From contig NC_089272.1 of assembly GCF_963678975.1 (NCBI RefSeq), positions 63,748,574 to 63,812,573 of the forward strand: a stretch of 64,000 nucleotides of DNA, read 5' to 3'. A model generated the notes under the pieces. That model was not told the DNA's origin, ran no database searches, and saw only the letters and a list, made by a program, of their open reading frames with translations. Each line of letters starts with the position of its first letter. The first letter of the stretch is position 1. The stretch comes from Dysidea avara (Eukaryota > Porifera > Demospongiae > Dictyoceratida > Dysideidae). Shown here in pieces: positions 35,354 to 46,971 of this stretch. A program made the position numbers and the translations under genes.

Positions 35354-35693
35354 CTAAAAAGCCATTTTTTGCATAAACCGCGTCAAACGCTATTTGTTCA
35401 AAATTTTGACGATTGTATGCAAGTAATACAACAGTATTGTTCTTACCACCACGGTAAATCCTCTTCATGTTCACAACTAGTAGCTTATCTACCCGTTCTT
35501 TCCTTTCTTCCGTCGGCGAGGTGAACCTTACATATCAAAGCGAAAGTGTTAATTATTACAATGCTGACGGCTCGCGATTTTTGTATTGAAGTGTGTCCGG
35601 TTTCCAATCCCGGGTAAGGTATATGTTATCTATGGCATGTCCAACCATGTGCTCTAAAGACTCCTCTTCACCCACACTGATCATAAAGGCCTA

Positions 35694-36797
35694 TTTATTT
35701 ATTTATTTACCTATACTGTACAACTTCAGAAATGAAGAAAAATGTACAGACAAATCACAAAAAAAAAATAATAATAATAATTCAATACAATAAGTAAATT
35801 ATAATTTAATTATAGATTTAAATACTTCAAGTGAATTAGAGTCTTTAGCTAGGTTAGGTAAATCATTCCAAAGTGAAATTGTTGCTGGAAAAAATGAGGA
35901 CTGATATGAGGTCTTTGATGCTTGCAATGATAGGAGGTTAAAAGGATGATAATTTCTTGTACTGGAATATGTTGCAAAGTTAGTATACAAATCAAATGGG
36001 ATATCAATTTCATTGTGGATAATTTTGTACATCATGGATAATCTTAATTTTAATCGTCTGCTTTCAAGTGATTCCCAGTCCAGCTGGTCCATAAGGTTAG
36101 TTACGCTAACAGTAGGGTCACGTGTGTATGTATTGGTCACAAACCGGGCTGCTCTTCGTTGTATCTGCTCTAACCGGGATATTAAGGTAGACTGCCAGGG
36201 TGCCCACACTGTTGCAGCATATTCGAGTTGGGAACGAATAAATACGGTGTATGCTAATTTCTTAGCATGGATTGAGGCACATGAGATATTACGTTTGAGA
36301 AATCCCAATGTTTTGTTGGCTTTAGCTGTTATGTAGTTGACATGCATGTTCCATTTTAGGTCTGATTGGATGATGACACCTAAGTACTTGCAACTGTCAA
36401 CTTGGGACAAGGGAGAGTTATCCATGTAATAGGTTCTTGAGATAATATAAAGCTTACTTAGGGTTACACTCATGCTGTGACATTTATCTACGTTGAGTTT
36501 CATTTGCCATATCGAGGCCCATTCCATAAAGGAGTTAATGTCGCTTTGGAGTAAAATAGCATCTTCTGTACATTTAATTTGTCTGTATAATATGCAGTCA
36601 TCAGCAAATAGTCTTATTGTGGAGTGTTTGATGACTTCTGGTAGATCATTTATGTATATTGAAAACAGTATGGGACCTAGGACTGTGCCTTGTGGAACTC
36701 CGGAAGTAACTGGAATTGGAGAAGAAATTGAGCCATCTATGATTACTTGTTGATGACGATTTGTTAGAAAAGATTTAATCCACTGATAAAATCTTTT
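35694..36797 (-). pseudogene. LINE 3' fragment, reverse transcriptase
   Basis: 5'-truncated at about 36797. The frame is open from WIKSFLTNRHQQVIIDG through SGVPQGTVLGPILFSIYIND (RT motif 4), RLFADDCILYRQI (catalytic ADD), KLNVDKCH, YLGVIIQSDLKWN and LEYAATVWAPW to FFPATISLWNDLP, ending at 35799. This is the jockey/CR1-like ORF2 pattern. The 3' end has a (TAAA)n tail (plus-strand TTTA repeats 35695-35711). The open frame of more than 300 codons suggests a young insertion. Confidence 0.85.
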
Positions 36798-36849
36798 CCT
36801 GCTTCAGCTATAACGATAGCACCTAGTTCCTAGTTCCTAGGAACTAGGT

Positions 36850-36895
36850 GTAGTGAATAGCGCCTAGTTCCTAGGAACTAGGCGCTATTCACTAC
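36850..36895. repeat. Perfect 46-bp palindrome
   Basis: The 46 bp from 36850 to 36895 equal their own reverse complement, centred on CCTAGTTCCTAGGAACTAGG. Parts of the arm (AATAGCGCCTAGTTCCT) recur at 36909-36925 and 37037-37053. Confidence 0.95.
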
Positions 36896-36930
36896 TAGCT
36901 GGATATAGAATAGCGCCTAGTTCCTGCTTC

Positions 36931-37029
36931 AGCTATAACGATACATATCTGTAGTTCCGCTCAAGCTATAACGATACATATCTGTAGTTCCGCTCAAGCT
37001 ATAACGATACATATCTGTAGTTCCATATC
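36931..37029 (+). repeat. 33-bp tandem repeat, three units
   Basis: Units begin AGCTATAACGATACATATCT; the third ends early. The same start recurs at 37058, outside the array. Confidence 0.9.
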
Positions 37030-37079
37030 TGTAGTGAATAGCGCCTAGTTCCTGCTTCAGCTATAACGATAGCACCCGC

Positions 37080-38625
37080 AGGCTGACAGTGTCGTTTGAC
37101 AGTTATACAGTGGTATAGCACAGTTCACTACAGATATGTACATGACAACATCGATGGCAGTAAACAAAATGGCTACTCAGTTTCCTATACAGTAGCATAT
37201 CAGTTACTGCACTTAACTGAATGACAGGACAGCTACATTTGTAGCATGGTACAGTGACACATCAGCTGATCACTACCACTAAATGGCAGGACTTGCAGCA
37301 GCTGTGGCCACAGTTTAAGCACACTTCAGTTACACCGAGAGCATATGACTATACCTGCTAAGTGACCAGCACAGTGTAGTCAGTCATCAACTTGAGCGTT
37401 AGCACCAGACTATATTATTTGCTGTAGCTAGATGTGGCAGCGATGTTCAGTAGCACATGTACAGTACACAAATATCGGCTAAATCAATAACCAATAATCA
37501 AGATGACCAGCTGCGACTAGTACAGCTCACTTGCTGGGAACACCTTGACTAGAACTCCTAGCAATCAAAAAAAAAACAGACTAGAATATTCTATATCCAG
37601 CTAGTCAGGATGTGACAGATAAGCAGCACACTATAACAGCTATGGTGACCACTGAACAAACAACCGAGTGAGTCTAGATCTAGTAGCACTACTTCAGGCA
37701 ACAAGACAAAGTTGTACTAAGGTAGTTGATCATTACCACATGCCAGCGGTATCATGCACTAGTTTATTGAAATCACACCAGGCATGGTTAACACACATAC
37801 CTACACTATAAATAGAGATGTGAGATTGCCCTAAGCAATATCAGATTAGTGACACATAGACACATCAGACTGGGCTGTGCCTCAATTCTCCGGATACGGG
37901 GGACACGTCAATTATGATTGTGTCAAGAGTGCACAAATAGGTGAGTCAATATTACTCACTATGACTTCACTGCGAGCTGGGGACAGAGCGCAACTGCACA
38001 TCAGCTAGATCATCACATGACTACAGTGCAAAAATCCAACAGGCCATGCAGCCACTAAAACGCACTTGCATACACACGTACATTATAGATTAATAACAAG
38101 CTATAGCTACGGCTACTGATACTGCCAACTTTGCACCACGCTGGTGACACACCTATAGCAAGCAGTCTTAGCATAAGTCATAACTATGACCGTAAAACTT
38201 CAATCAAACAAAGGCTGTAGTGTCAAGCAGCTAAGTATTGATGAAGCTGGGGTAGTCCGCTGACAGTGGATTGCTCGCCAGACCAGGGCATGACACTGAT
38301 ACAACATCACTCACTTAACGTTTTGAAATATATTCCTTTCTATACCGGCCAGTATCAACAACCAATAGCAATTTGCAGCTCCTAAACTGCGCTGCTGGCA
38401 CGGTTTACATAGAGGTGGCCAGGTAGCCATGAATAGGCAGACACACGTGCCGCTAACGCTTAACAGTGCCTATCAAAGGCGACTCGGGACAAGACCTCAT
38501 CTGGGCGATAGGAAAACCAAGCTCAAACATGATGATCATTTTTGACAAGGTTTAAACTACTCCAACTAGCCACTTAGAACCCCCTGCTACCCCATTATGG
38601 GCTTTCTTTGGGCTATGGAACTCTC
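37080..38625. other. No gene recognised
   Basis: Base composition is more even than in the surroundings. I see no open frame of interest, no clear terminal repeats and no RNA gene. It may be the interior of an old element that began with the palindromic block at 36.8 kb. Confidence 0.4.
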
Positions 38626-40429
38626 GTCCAGATCGAGGGGTCCGACACTCTTGAAATCTCGTACGCTTCGTCATAAAATCACATTTGAAATCATGAAATC
38701 ACACACTCAAAAGAAATCAGAAATCACACTTTTTGAAAATGAAAATCGTAAAACTCCGTATATTTCCGTAAATTACGGACGCATTGAATTACGCGATATT
38801 ATTAATTGGAACATAACAGAAGTGATTTAAGGCCCGAATCACTTGATCTGGCACTGGTTCGGCTGCCAATCTTTAGAATTTTACAGCCCAAGCTGAGTCC
38901 ACTAATGGTCAAAAGCTTCCATCACTGGAGCCATAGATTTTAGAGGCGCAAAATCTATGCTGGAGCCACACGAGTGATCTGAGAATCCATCTCGGAATCT
39001 TATTCAGTTTTAACTAGCAATTTAGGCTCTACTCGCAGCCACAAGTGACGGTACATCATAGTGACTGCATGGGTTAATGATGAAACGGGTAAACCATTTA
39101 GAAGGGCTGCAAACTATAAGCACACTTTTGCAAAGAAAGTAGTTCCCAGCATTAGCTTCAGGACAAATAATTATGCAGCTTGTCTAGAAAATATGTATGT
39201 CAGTACTGGTTAGTAACTAGCTACTAGGTGTAACTTTTCAAAGATTAGCTCACATAATATGATTCTGCTTGTTCAGCTGACCCACTAAACATATTTACAT
39301 AACTCGCAAGCAAACATTTCATATAAAACAATCCTGGCATACACAATGAAGACCATGGATGTATCCAGATCAGTTGACTGTGTACTTAGGTGTTTCCTGC
39401 CACTGTGGTTGTTAGTCAATATGAAATGAGATCAGGGTTGTTATCAGAGAGCCATTCCAGTTTTCAATACCATTGTGAAGGAAGGGATGTGCACGTTACT
39501 GATGTTAGCAGAGATATTGTTTATGTCAACTTTCAGGTGTGATTTAATCTATTGTGTATTATAAAACTGGTATAGGTAATATATACAAGTAGCTATCTTT
39601 CTGCATATAGCTAAGTCAGCTTCATGCAGATTAAATACATCACATATTGATCAGATAAGGTTTATAAGTTCTGCTAAATTTTGCAGGTATGTTCATTGCT
39701 GGCAATGCATCATATTGGTTTGCATTATATTATTTGAAGAACTGATAATGCAGGATGCATTGGAGCTAACAGTGTATAGCACACAAATTTTACGGAGAAC
39801 AATTACCTAATCAGTGACTTTATGGAAATACAATGCCAAAATGGTCCTCAGACACTATGCTCTTTGCTCGGAGGACATTATAGATTTTGTTTAGGTTTTA
39901 TAATGTAGTTAAGTAGGTGTAGCTTGTAAGTAGTTTATTTTATTGTAATTAGTGTGGTAGTTTGTAATTTGCTAGTCTTTGTATTCTTTTGTGCTTAACT
40001 TTTCTGTGTACTTGTTTGTTATCTATTTTTGTAAATAATTTTACACCTTTTTCATTACCTAATCATTACTGATTGAGTCCAAGTCTATCTCCTACCAAAG
40101 ATACTGTTTTAAATTCATCATAACTCAGTGATAAAAGTGTAACTGAAATCATGTGGACCCACTGATGACACGCAACCATGTAATAGTAACCAATTCCAAT
40201 ATACTTAATTAATCACATGTATCACCATCAGCTACTTTTATTATTATTATTGCTGGGCATGCCGATGTGCCAAGGGGACGTGAGTAATGCTCCAAGGAAA
40301 AAATACACAAGATAACAACAGTACTGCTTTATTATATCTACCGGTAAAGACGATACTCGACAATGCCTAACATTGCCTATACCATTTTTACTTTACAGCA
40401 CAAGTATGTAGTAGCTTTTTGATAATGCA

Positions 40430-40560
40430 TGCTTTCTGACTCAATCACTGAAGTTGGCAAATTATTCCAGTCGATCCCGGACAGCTCTTGGAAAGAAGGA
40501 ATGCCGGTTCATGTAGCTAAGTACCTGGATGAAGTGGTAAGGGTAGTGGTGTCTAGTTGA
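40430..40560 (-). pseudogene. LINE C-terminal scrap
   Basis: The minus strand reads RHSFFPRAVRD, then after a frameshift WNNLPTSVIES, the C-terminal FFPR...WNxLP motif of jockey/CR1-like ORF2. Too short to assign a family. Confidence 0.55.
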
Positions 40561-40964
40561 ACATTGTGTGGCTAAGAGGATAATGGTATTGATAGGCTGC
40601 AGATAAGTCGTGGATTGCCTCGTAAAAATGCCGGCGGCTAGCTATAACTAGGCCAGTGCGGCATTCCTTGATCCACGCCTATTATTTTTTTTACCCTTGT
40701 TAGAATATAACTTATGCACGAAGTTCTGGGACGGCTTCTATTCATTTTAGACAGCCTCTTTACACTGTTAGCTTGCCTGTTAATCATCAGCACTACCGTA
40801 CGACCGCAACCACAAACCATCACCGCTACTGGTGCCTGGAATCATCTCAGCCAGACGGCTTTGGCCCCAGCATCTTTGCTCTAGTGAAGATATAACTTTT
40901 ACCATCCAGTTTACTGATGACGAAGCTTCTGGACCTGTTCTAGCTCCATGAGAGTCAACAATGG

Positions 40965-41090
40965 TGAAATCACGGAAATCACGAAATCAAAATTGAAATC
41001 ACGAAATCACAATTGAAATCATGAAATCACTAATGAAATCATTGATTTCAGAGAAATCATTGATTTCAGAGAAATCACTGTGATTTCGAA
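40965..41090 (+). repeat. GAAATCAC short tandem array
   Basis: Degenerate units of GAAATCACGAAATCA and TGATTTCAGAGAAATCAT at the inner edge of the right terminus of the 38634-41126 element. Subterminal arrays of this kind are often transposase binding sites (inference). Confidence 0.7.
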
Positions 41091-41384
41091 ATCTCGTACG
41101 CCCTTCGAGAAAGTGGCGGACCCCCGGTCCAGATAGGCTCGAGTTAGCTGCAGGGGCCAAAAATCCTACATCGAGCCATACAGATTACAACAAAGGCTCG
41201 AAAACGCAATAGCAGCTACGTGCTTGTCACCGACCTGCGTTGAGAGGGGATCACGTGCACCTGATCACGTGATTAAACAACCTGACCACCTGCCAAAAAA
41301 ATATAGTTAATAGAGATACTACCAGCATCTACTAAATGTAATTCGATGAATACTTAATACCACCAACAACCACAATACGTGATT

Positions 41385-43163
41385 CGATAAATATGTGCTA
41401 ATCGTAGAAAACCAGCCTACTTACCGACACCCTGCTTGCCTCTTTGTTGATGGTGATGTTCTCTACTCTGAGGAAGGGACAACTCAAGGTGACCCACTTG
41501 GAATGCCATTTTATGCTCTAGCCACTGTACCTTTAATTAAGAAACTCACTGTACCTGTCACTCAGGTGTGGTATGCAGATGATGCTGCTGCCTGTGGTAA
41601 AATTTCTGCTCTTCGTATGTGGTGGGACCAAGTTTCCTCACTGGGCCCTAGCTTTGGTTACTTCCCTAATGCAAAGAAGACATGGCTTGTTACTAAGACT
41701 CAGTTTTGCTCTGTTGGTAAGGAATTGTTTCATGACACAGCTGTAAATGTTACATCTGATGGCAGGCCTCACCTTGGTGCCCCAGTTGGCACCTCTGAGT
41801 ATGTGGAAAGATTTACTTTTGATAAGATTAGCCAGTGGGTTTCTGAAGTTAATACACTCTCCTTCATCGCTATCTCCCAACCTCATGCTGCTTATACATG
41901 TTTTACTCATGGACTATTTAGCCGTTGGCTGTATGTAACATGTACAGTCCCTGATACATCTTCTAGTTTCCAGTCACTCGAGAAAGCCTTATTGACAAAG
42001 TTTATTCCAGCCTTGACTGCCCTTGACCCTCCTGGTGCTCTTCAACATTCACTCTTTGCCCTTCCAACTAGATTTGGTGGTCTAGGCATTGTTGCACCTG
42101 ATTCTTTATCATCTATTGAGTTTTCTGCTTCAATGTATGTCACAGCACCCTTACAATCACTCATTTTATCACAGAATTTTGGCTATACTGCCGATACTCG
42201 TTGTAGTCTGTACTCCCGTAAGCTTGAAATTAAACAATCCAAGACTATCAATTTGTCCACTCTTTCTAAGGAACTGTTCTCTAAGCTTACTCCCACTCTT
42301 CAGAGGGCTGTTACTTTAGCACAGGAAAAGGGTGCTTCTAGCTGGCTTACTGCCCTACCTGTGCAGGAACATGGTTTCTCCCTACACAAGACTGCCTTTC
42401 AAGATGCCCTTGCTTAGAGGTATGGCTGGATGCCCTCTCGTACACCTTCCCACTGTGCGTGTGGTACCAACTTTCTGTTGATCATGCCCTATCTTGTACA
42501 AAGGGTGGATTCCCTTCAATACGCCACAACGAAGTGAGGGATATCACAGCTGAATTGTTATCTGAAGTGTACCATGTTGTGGAGGTTGAGCCTCATCTGC
42601 AGCCTCTAAGTGATGAAAGATTTCAACAGAAGACTGCCAACACTCAGGATGGCGCACGCTTGGACATTGCCATGAATGGATTTTGGGGTGGTCGTTATGA
42701 AAAATGTTATACGGACGTCAGAGTTTTTAACCCATTTGCACCATCCAACAATGGAACCACCCTTCAGTCATGTTACAGGAAACACGAAATAACAAAGAAG
42801 AGATCGAGCTTATGAGTTGCGAATCCGTGAAGTGGAACACAGTTCTTTTACCCCTCTAGTGTTCTCTGCTTCCGGGGGAATGGGCCATGAAGCCAGTGTT
42901 TTTTACAAGCGATTGGCGAGTTTATTGTCTGACAAATGGAATGACCCTTATGCCGCAGTACTAGATGTAGATTGTCATTTTGTTTACTGCGTTCAGCAAT
43001 CCAATGCATTAGAGGAGCACGATCTTCACAAGGTCGTTACATCAAAAGTTCTCCTGTGGCCTTGGTGCAATCAGAGACTCAGTTTTTGATTTAATTGTTT
43101 AACTGTTTATTTGTATGTTCTAATCTTATTTTCTTTATATCTTCAAAAAAAAAAAAAAAAAAA
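41385..43163 (+). pseudogene. Non-LTR retroelement 3' part: RT plus C-terminal zinc/nuclease-like region
   Basis: RT palm: EEGTTQGDPLGMPFYALAT and VWYADDAAACG (catalytic ADD), then FGYFPNAKKTWLV and GRPHLGAPVGT. Thumb follows with LPTRFGGLGI. Downstream are CACGT..DHALSC..GGFPSIRHNEVRD, a C-C-H-C zinc-binding pattern, and DGARLDIAMNGFWGG with TDVRVFNP, which resemble the C-terminal restriction-like nuclease region of R2/CRE-type elements. Breaks: TAG at 42415-42417, frameshifts near 42470 and 42795. A 19-nt poly(A) at 43145-43163 closes the copy. 5'-truncated before 41385. Confidence 0.7.
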
Positions 43164-43325
43164 CAGCCTCAGTGTCTCTCATCAACTCCACCGGCTATCG
43201 TTCATGGCATTTCCAGTGCGTACGTGGCTTGAAATTTAAAAGGAAGTATACGTTTTATGACGAATGTTGATTAAACACCCTGAGCTCTTGCTTGGGGTGT
43301 GAAAACGAGTTTACGTATTGATTCT

Positions 43326-43414
43326 GGACCAGACCCTATTTCGGAGTAGGCGCTTATAATCTCTAATCGATAAGCGCCGTGACAAAGAAAAAGCGGTCTG
43401 GCCACGCGAGACTA
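43326..43414. mobile_element. Partial TAGTCT-family element
   Basis: Ends GCGGTCTGGCCACGCGAGACTA at the right, the terminus seen at 58785-59326 and 49656-50041, and CCAGACCCT at the left. An inner inverted pair GGCGCTTAT...ATAAGCGCC is present. The outer left end is missing. Confidence 0.55.
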
Positions 43415-43793
43415 TAATCAGGCATAGAACAGAACGGCCAAACTTTTAGATTATCTGTGGAATCATTTCACTGCCAATTTCACCTCCAACAACACCTGCT
43501 CTTTTTCATTTCTATGTCCATGCTTAAAGTGTTCAAAGATCCCTCACCAACCTAACTTCAACTCCCTTTAACTGTTAATTTCCCCCCCTTTTAAGTAATC
43601 TTAGACTAGTAAGTAAACTTTGTAGCTAATCACTCTACAATTTAGCTTCCGGCCACTGACACAGGATGTCAGTGGACCATCAGTGTGCTGTCATATGTCC
43701 CAATTCTATCATACCAACATCTGCAACTTGTATGTATGTAGGTATATGTACACTGTAAAGTTAATTATTATTATTATTATTAGAACCTCGCAG

Positions 43794-44120
43794 CAGGGCC
43801 GCCCAGAGAAATTAAGGGGCCCAGGGCAAAGAGTTAAAGTGGGGCCCTTCACCCAAGTTGTAAGTTGAAGACCAAAAAAAAAAAAAAAAAAAAGGTCACA
43901 ACCTGCTGACAATGACAATAGCTACCCATCACCAACCACATCTCCTTATCTATAAGCTTGCTACACTGCTCCTCTGAAGAATACTGTGACTGCTCTATTA
44001 GAGTATATCGATCTTTTAAACAGGTATTCAGGGTGCCCTTCATGGGGCCTCCTGGGGCCCCTTTCAGGCTGGGGCCCGGGGCAAAATGCCCCAGTTGCCC
44101 CCCCCCTGTGGGCGGACCTG
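43794..44120. mobile_element. hAT-type MITE, 8-bp duplication CCTCGCAG
   Basis: 327 bp; ends CAGGGCCGCCCAG and the complement of CAGGTCCGCCCAC, flanked by CCTCGCAG on both sides. The CAG start and 8-bp duplication are hAT hallmarks. The interior has the GAAGACC-A(n)-GGTCACAACCTGCTG core and a CTCTATTAGAG module at 43988-44015. Confidence 0.9.
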
Positions 44121-45644
44121 CCTCGCAGCCTTGTTCTGTGTGGGTCACTGACCGCGGACTGTAAAACGTAGCAACAAGTTGCCTTAGAAAACAGCTATAA
44201 CAGGTTTTTCCTCAAGAGAATCCTTCAAGCACCCAACATTGATACCTCACAGTGGTGCCAAATATTCTATAGGATGGAAAATACAGTCTAAGACTCTTGT
44301 ATATCGTTTTATAATAATTATTTTGTGTATGTGTTGTCCTGTTTGTAGCTAGCTGTTTGTTTTTGTAGTTGTATGTATGTATTGCAATGTCTCCTGCAAG
44401 AAAGAACAGCTTTAGCCGATTGTAAGGAGTTAAAAACATCTATCTCTAAAAATATCTATATGTATATCAATGTAATCCCCGACTACCACCGATATGGGCT
44501 GAGGTGGGAGAAGATGGGTATTTACATTACTGAAAATTACAATTCCCCACCTACTGGGGACATACTGGCAATGCTAACGCCACTCTAAATGAGAAAGTAG
44601 TTTCTGCCCGTGTCATGTTGAAGCACCTGCATTGCATGTCATTATTGCCATTATTTCTCCAATAATCACGTGGTGCTAGCTATTTGGAAAAATTTTTGAT
44701 AAAACCTTTCATTTTATACCTAATAACAGTTAAAACCAAGAAAGAGTATTTCTAGAGGCTGCTATTTAGCAAAGAAGCTGATTTTGTGGCTTCAAGATTG
44801 AGATACTCTAATAGAGCAGTCACATATTTTAATAATGACTAATGGGAATAACCCTCCCGCCCGCACCAGATATTGAAAAAGTCAGGACGGGAAACTACAG
44901 TCTCATTTGGAGTGGCCTAACCCTGACCAAGTCTCGACTTGCAAACCCCGGGATACTGAGGCAAGGAGAAGATTTGCAGTCATGTGGTATTGGTCTAGCA
45001 ATGAATTTGGTCAAGTGGATTGTAGTATGTACGTAGTAGCTAGCTTCAGAGACAGTAATTCCTAAAAACAAAAGGCACACGCCTTTGCTGCCTGAGTGAA
45101 TTTCGTTAGCAAAGAAATCCCCAGTGTGTTGGGGGGGGGGATTAAATGATCAATTCTCCCACCATCTCCAACCTTTCCCCACCCCCAGCCCGTATCTGTG
45201 GTGTAATTTTTGATTACAGCAGTATGACACATGACCAACCTTATGTGATAATATTGTTTGGCTGAAAGATGAAATAAGTTATTAATGGCCATCACAGAAA
45301 ATAAATTTGGTCACCCACTGAGGATATATACTGAAAATTGCAACAATCACTGACGTGTTTGCAAGTTTGCTACTTGTTTACTATTGTGCTATAACTATTA
45401 GTCCCTCCTAGTTTATGTATCTCCTAGCAACGAAAATTATTATGTCAACAATGTAGGTGAGAACCACAAAACAAGTCAACCAACATATTCCTAAATTGGT
45501 CATCAAGTAATTGGTGCTACCCTTCTTGAAGCCAGTGATATTTGATTACTCAGTATGCTGAATGAATAAATATGGCTATGTTACTACAAAGGATACACAC
45601 TTTACTGTGTTATAAATTGCTCATGTTGTATGCACACTATTTAG
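44121..45644. other. No gene recognised; MITE remnants
   Basis: 44793-44822 has a CTCTAATAGAG module, and 44840-44930 resembles a degraded harbinger-like end (CCCTCCCGCCCGCA and TGGAGTGGCCTAA). Nothing else was identified. Confidence 0.45.
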
Positions 45645-45834
45645 CCTGCTGTCTCTTCCCTACCTGCTACATTCTGATCAGCCCAAAGAACCTACATTAT
45701 GGAACTTTGTGACATTCCCAGAACCCTCTAAACCCCAGGAGACTTCTCAGTACTGCCAGCTTCAGGAAGATCGGACCCACGCTACTGAAGAAGCAGAAAC
45801 TGACAAGAGTGATGAATTTGGTCAATTTTGGTGA
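45645..45834 (+). CDS. Candidate last exon of an unknown host gene
   Basis: An acceptor-like ctatttag at 45644 is followed by 62 open codons to a TGA at 45832-45834. The peptide has PYLLHSDQPKEPTLWNFVTF, a Pro/Ser/Gln-rich middle and an acidic tail ending DEFGQFW. Codon usage and composition look coding, unlike the flanks, and there is no ATG, so it would be a spliced exon. It could be a cytoplasmic tail, but no family was recognised. Confidence 0.35.
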
Positions 45835-46971
45835 ACAATTCTAATTGCTCTCACTAGATATAAATGTATGTGTAATTCTGGTGCATGGAGTCTGAGGTTC
45901 ATTATGCAAGGGTAAAGGGCACTGCTGTTTACCAGGAGTTTTTAAGTGTTGAAGGCACAAGGAGCGTGAAACTAATGGATTGAACCATACAGAAGATCTA
46001 CAGTGCAACATTGCCTTATTTGGAACATCACAAATCCACAGGCCACCTGCTGGTGGCTTGGGTACATAAACAATTAGTAAGAAGCACTTACAATGCAACA
46101 GTTCATGTATTGATAACTAGGGAGATAGCGATGGAATTATATTGTGTGAGACAGCAACAAGAGGAGAAATGTTGCTAACCTAGCAAACAGGCTACAACTG
46201 TTGATCCACAACTAGTGCTGCTCTTTCACATTGCATGCATAGCTACTAGTGAATTTGTTTAATAAGTGTAATAACTACAGAAGCCCTTTAAGTATGCATT
46301 AAGGGTAACCTGTGTGGTTGGTGAAGTTTCAACACTATTAGGGTGCTCCATATAAGGTAATTTTGAATCTCCTTGCGCCTTTAGTGCTTATAAGCTCCTG
46401 TGTATAGGTAACAAAAACCCGGTTGTATGATCCAATCTCAGGCTTGTGTGATCCAATCTCAGGCTGGCCATCAACACCTGACCTCTGTTCCAATAGTGGC
46501 TTCACCATATTCAACACCAATTAATCCCAGTGGCGTAGCCAGGAAAAAAATTTTACCGAGGCAAAGTTTATACTTATGACTCAACTGATTCACAAATACT
46601 TTCAAGTTTGGGTGGCACAGCATTTGCAGGTTGACTCTATGGTTGGATGGGAAAAAAACTGTTTCAGAGTGTTTTTTCTACATGTCAAAAGTACTGAATG
46701 CTCCAGCTTTAGTTAATGGTTACAGTGTACCATGCTTCAATTATTATATAGACTAACTCAACACAAAAACCTGACTTAATTACTCCAGAGATATTTTGAA
46801 TGATCAGGCTATCCATGGACTGCAATAGAGGTCATAGTCATGCACGCTATAATGTTATTGATCGGCTCATATTTAACTCAAATTATCTCTTTCATGTTGG
46901 GAGTATGAGGGCATGCTCCCTCAAGAACTTTTTTGAAAATATATGCTTTAAAATGGCATGTGGAAGCTATT

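Larger units (their letters stand above)
29278..35634 (-). mobile_element. P-type transposon with fused protease and accessory gene, 6357 bp
   Basis: The ends are 35-bp inverted repeats, left 29278-29312 and right 35600-35634, starting CATAGATAA and containing CCCGGGATTGGAAAC, with one mismatch. The element is flanked by a perfect 7-bp duplication GCATGTC (29271-29277 and 35635-35641). The minus strand holds a multi-exon P-element-type transposase joined to a Ulp1-type protease; the plus strand holds a spliced accessory gene. A 25-bp micro-insertion with the same outer end lies inside the accessory gene's intron. Ends and duplication are intact but both genes carry nonsense mutations. Confidence 0.9.
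38634..41126. mobile_element. Non-autonomous element, 8-bp duplication GTCCAGAT
   Basis: Ends CGAGGGGTCCGACACT and the complement of CGGGGGTCCGCCACTTT, flanked by GTCCAGAT on both sides (38626-38633 and 41127-41134). Both subterminal regions carry GAAATCTCGTACG and multiple GAAATCAC-type short repeats. No transposase frame. An 8-bp duplication suggests hAT, but the termini are not the CAG type seen elsewhere here. A LINE fragment lies inside. Confidence 0.75.

Noticed and set aside
29278..35634. 8-bp target duplication for the P-type element
   Set aside because: The 8-mer CATGTCCA occurs at both sides but would make the termini unequal; the 7-mer GCATGTC gives symmetric CATAGATAA ends.
36013..36753. 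Plus-strand frames opposite the LINE RT
   Set aside because: Shadows of the minus-strand reverse transcriptase.
45841..46098. Minus-strand 85-codon frame with several cysteines
   Set aside because: Partly protein-like but no motif, no clear splice sites and no link to the candidate exons at 48 kb.
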